64,000 nt of DNA from Clostridium sp. CAG:452. Its GTDB lineage: Bacteria; Bacillota; Clostridia; TANB77; CAG-508. Within the stretch, counting starts at the first letter, position 1; every line of letters starts with the position of its first letter. Below are positions 62,624 to 64,000 of this stretch, in pieces. The position numbers were made by a program, and so were the translations under genes. Under the pieces are notes generated by a model, which saw nothing but the letters and a program-made list of their open reading frames with translations, was not told the DNA's origin and searched no databases. The stretch lies in assembly GCA_000434035.1 (NCBI GenBank), contig FR893523.1, positions 86,245 through 150,244 of the forward strand. The letters run 5' to 3'.

Positions 62624-63136
62624 ATAAAACAAGATCAATTAATTAATGAGCAAATTAGATTTAGAGAAGTTCAAGTTATTGATGAACAAGGAAACAAATT
62701 AGGAAAAATGAATACACATGAGGCTATTGATTTAGCAGAAGGTAAAGATTTAGATTTAGTACTAGTGTCATCAAATCCTGAAAACCCAGTTTGTAAATTA
62801 ATGGATTACGGAAAATACAAGTTTGAACAATCAAAAAGAGAAAAGGAATCTAAGAAAAAGCAAAAAACTGTTGAAGTAAAAGAAATAAGAGTTACACCAA
62901 ATATAGAAGAACATGATTTTAATTTTAAAACAAAAAATGCTAAAAAATTCTTAGAGGATGGAAGTAAAGTTAAAATTACAGTAAGATTTAGAGGCAGAGA
63001 GTTAAGTTATGCAAAACTTGGTGAACAGGTATTAAATAAATTTGTAGAAAGTTTATCAGAGGTATCAACATTAGAAAAGAAACCTTTGTTAGAAGGAAAA
63101 AACATGTTTATAATACTAGCACCAATTAATAAATAA
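62624..63136 (+). CDS. infC: translation initiation factor IF-3, ATA start
   Basis: 170 residues. IF-3 checks the start codon and keeps subunits apart. Visible: LINEQIRFREVQVIDEQG, NPVCKLMDYGKYKFEQSKREKE, IRVTPNIEEHDFNFKTKNAKKFL and KNMFIILAP. GGAGG at 62611-62615 lies 8 bases before ATA 62624, giving (M)KQDQLINEQI, the expected N-terminus; no ATG, GTG or TTG is suitably placed. Rare starts such as AUU in infC are a known autoregulatory device, because IF-3 itself rejects them. Confidence 0.92.
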   Translation: MKQDQLINEQIRFREVQVIDEQGNKLGKMNTHEAIDLAEGKDLDLVLVSSNPENPVCKLMDYGKYKFEQSKREKESKKKQKTVEVKEIRVTPNIEEHDFNFKTKNAKKFLEDGSKVKITVRFRGRELSYAKLGEQVLNKFVESLSEVSTLEKKPLLEGKNMFIILAPINK

Positions 63137-63160
63137 AAGATTATTAAGGAGGAATAAAAA

Positions 63161-63361
63161 ATGCCAAAATTAAAAACAAATAAAGCAGCATCAAAAAGAT
63201 ATTCTTACACAGCAAGTGGAAAAGTAAAAAGAACATCAGCTAACTCAAGACACAGATTAGCTACAAAAACAAAAAGACAAAAAATGTCAAGAAGACCAAA
63301 TGCTTATGTAGATAAAACATGTGAAGCAGGTATCAAAAAAATGTTACCATATGGAAATTAG
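63161..63361 (+). CDS. rpmI: 50S ribosomal protein L35
   Basis: 66 residues, starting MPKLKTNKAASKRYSYTASG, very basic, standard L35 length. ATG follows AAGGAGGAA; between infC and rplT as usual. Confidence 0.97.
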   Translation: MPKLKTNKAASKRYSYTASGKVKRTSANSRHRLATKTKRQKMSRRPNAYVDKTCEAGIKKMLPYGN

Positions 63362-63383
63362 AAAATAGGAAGGTGAATAAAAA

Positions 63384-63734
63384 ATGGCAAGAGTAAAAAC
63401 AGCAAGAATAACAAGAAAGAAACATAAAAAAGTATTAAAACAAGCAAAAGGATATTTTGGAGCAAAAAGCTATAGATTTAGAAATGCAAACCAAGCAGTT
63501 TTAAAATCATTATCTTATGCATATGTAGGAAGAAAAGATAAAAAAAGTGATTTTAGAAAATTATGGATAGCAAGAATAAATGCAGCAGCTAGAATGAACG
63601 GAACAACATATAGCAAATTAATAGCAGGTCTAAAAAAAGCTAATGTAACAATAAACAGAAAAATGTTAGCTGATTTAGCTGTAAATGATCCTAAAGCATT
63701 TACTGAAATTGCAGAAATAGCAAAAAAAGCATAA
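63384..63734 (+). CDS. rplT: 50S ribosomal protein L20
   Basis: 116 residues: MARVKTARITRKKHKKVLKQAKGYFG (cut short here), then SYAYVGRKDKKSDFRKLWIARINAA. Binds 23S rRNA early in assembly; likely represses its own operon through the leader at 62450. ATG follows AGGAAGGTG. Confidence 0.97.
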   Translation: MARVKTARITRKKHKKVLKQAKGYFGAKSYRFRNANQAVLKSLSYAYVGRKDKKSDFRKLWIARINAAARMNGTTYSKLIAGLKKANVTINRKMLADLAVNDPKAFTEIAEIAKKA

Positions 63735-63761
63735 TTTGAATTAAAACAATAAAAGGAAAGA

Positions 63762-63789
63762 ATTGAAAATGAATTCAATTCTTTTTTTA
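63762..63789 (+). terminator. intrinsic terminator after rplT
   Basis: AGAATTGAA and TTCAATTCT followed by seven T. Confidence 0.85.
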
Positions 63790-63792
63790 TTA

Positions 63793-63823
63793 AATAGGAA
63801 AAATCGAAGATTTTCCTATTCAA
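63793..63823. repeat. AATAGGAAAAATC hairpin
   Basis: AATAGGAAAAATC and GATTTTCCTATT pair; similar to the hairpin at 29958-30012. Confidence 0.55.
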
Positions 63824-63920
63824 TAAAAATGCTATAATCGCTATTGCCTTTGAGATTTCCTCATTTTATTCGGAAACTCAAATCGGCGAGAAGAAAAGTG
63901 TGGCAATGCCACTTTTCTTA

Positions 63921-64000
63921 TTATTGTTTTTTCATTTTTGGTTTTGAAACCAGAGAAGCAATATAGCCAAAGAATATTGCTGCGGCAATTCCACCAGCGG
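63921..64000 (-). CDS. C-terminus of a membrane protein, cut by the window edge
   Basis: The last 25 codons on the minus strand read AGGIAAAIFFGYIASLV then SKPKMKKQ and TAA. This is a hydrophobic helix with a basic tail. Too short to name. It converges on the rplT operon. Confidence 0.45.
   Translation of the reverse strand, partial: AGGIAAAIFFGYIASLVSKPKMKKQ

Overview
The window is AT-rich chromosomal DNA of a low-GC, spore-forming Bacillota, probably an uncultured gut Clostridia. Spo0A, a Spo0E-like phosphatase, CwlD, a SpoVD-like PBP, a DAP-type MurE (DNPR motif), the YmfF/YmfH peptidase pair and Shine-Dalgarno-rich starts all fit this.

Layout. 1-6.4 kb: end of a TPM-domain protein, PRPP synthase, rpsU, yqeY, two M16 peptidase-like genes and lgt, separated by small interspersed palindromic repeats. 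6.6-21.3 kb: a Spo0E-like gene, then a long type IV secretion-like operon (three VirB2-like small membrane proteins, PrgI/VirB3-like, a TraC/VirB4-related pair, VirB6-like, two NTF2-like membrane proteins, a two-domain peptidoglycan hydrolase, an acidic protein). No relaxase or coupling protein is seen. 21.4-24.4 kb: SH3-CAP secreted protein, a toxin-antitoxin-like pair, a DacA-type carboxypeptidase, tRNA-Cys and tRNA-Gly. 24.4-32.8 kb: a structured leader, a 1682-residue surface protein, an Ig-like membrane protein, a GGDEF regulator and cwlD. 32.9-45.2 kb: trmFO, a charged coiled-coil pair, then the division/cell-wall cluster mraZ-rsmH-ftsL-pbp-murE-mraY-ftsW-murG. 45.2-53.2 kb: rnc, a radical SAM gene, yitT-like, mfd, a SpoU-type methyltransferase, DUF4364. 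53.2-64 kb: a compositionally foreign Cys-rich gene, sortase and its likely substrate, a CorC/HlyC-like protein, an Al-resistance/methionine gamma-lyase-like enzyme, a BaiN-like flavoprotein, yigZ, spo0A, rpsI-rplM (minus), infC-rpmI-rplT.

The outstanding observation is a recoding signature. Ten otherwise healthy genes (lgt, virB6-like, SH3-CAP, dacA, mraZ, spoVD-like pbp, mraY, ftsW, the SpoU methyltransferase, yigZ) are each interrupted once or twice, 14 times in all. Every interruption is the same event: one extra C exactly in front of a glycine codon, so that the ribosome meets an in-frame CGG followed by A (13 times) or T (once). Skipping the C, or reading CGGN as a four-base glycine codon, restores the conserved protein each time. 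Reading by eye, I found no in-frame CGG in any other native-looking gene here. The one exception is the GC-richer gene at 53287-53541. This looks like obligatory +1 recoding at CGG, similar in logic to the AGG/CCC frameshifts of Perkinsus mitochondrial cox1. I know of no such bacterial system. Non-canonical start codons (ATA for rnc and infC, CTG or ATA for the sortase) add to an unusual translation picture.
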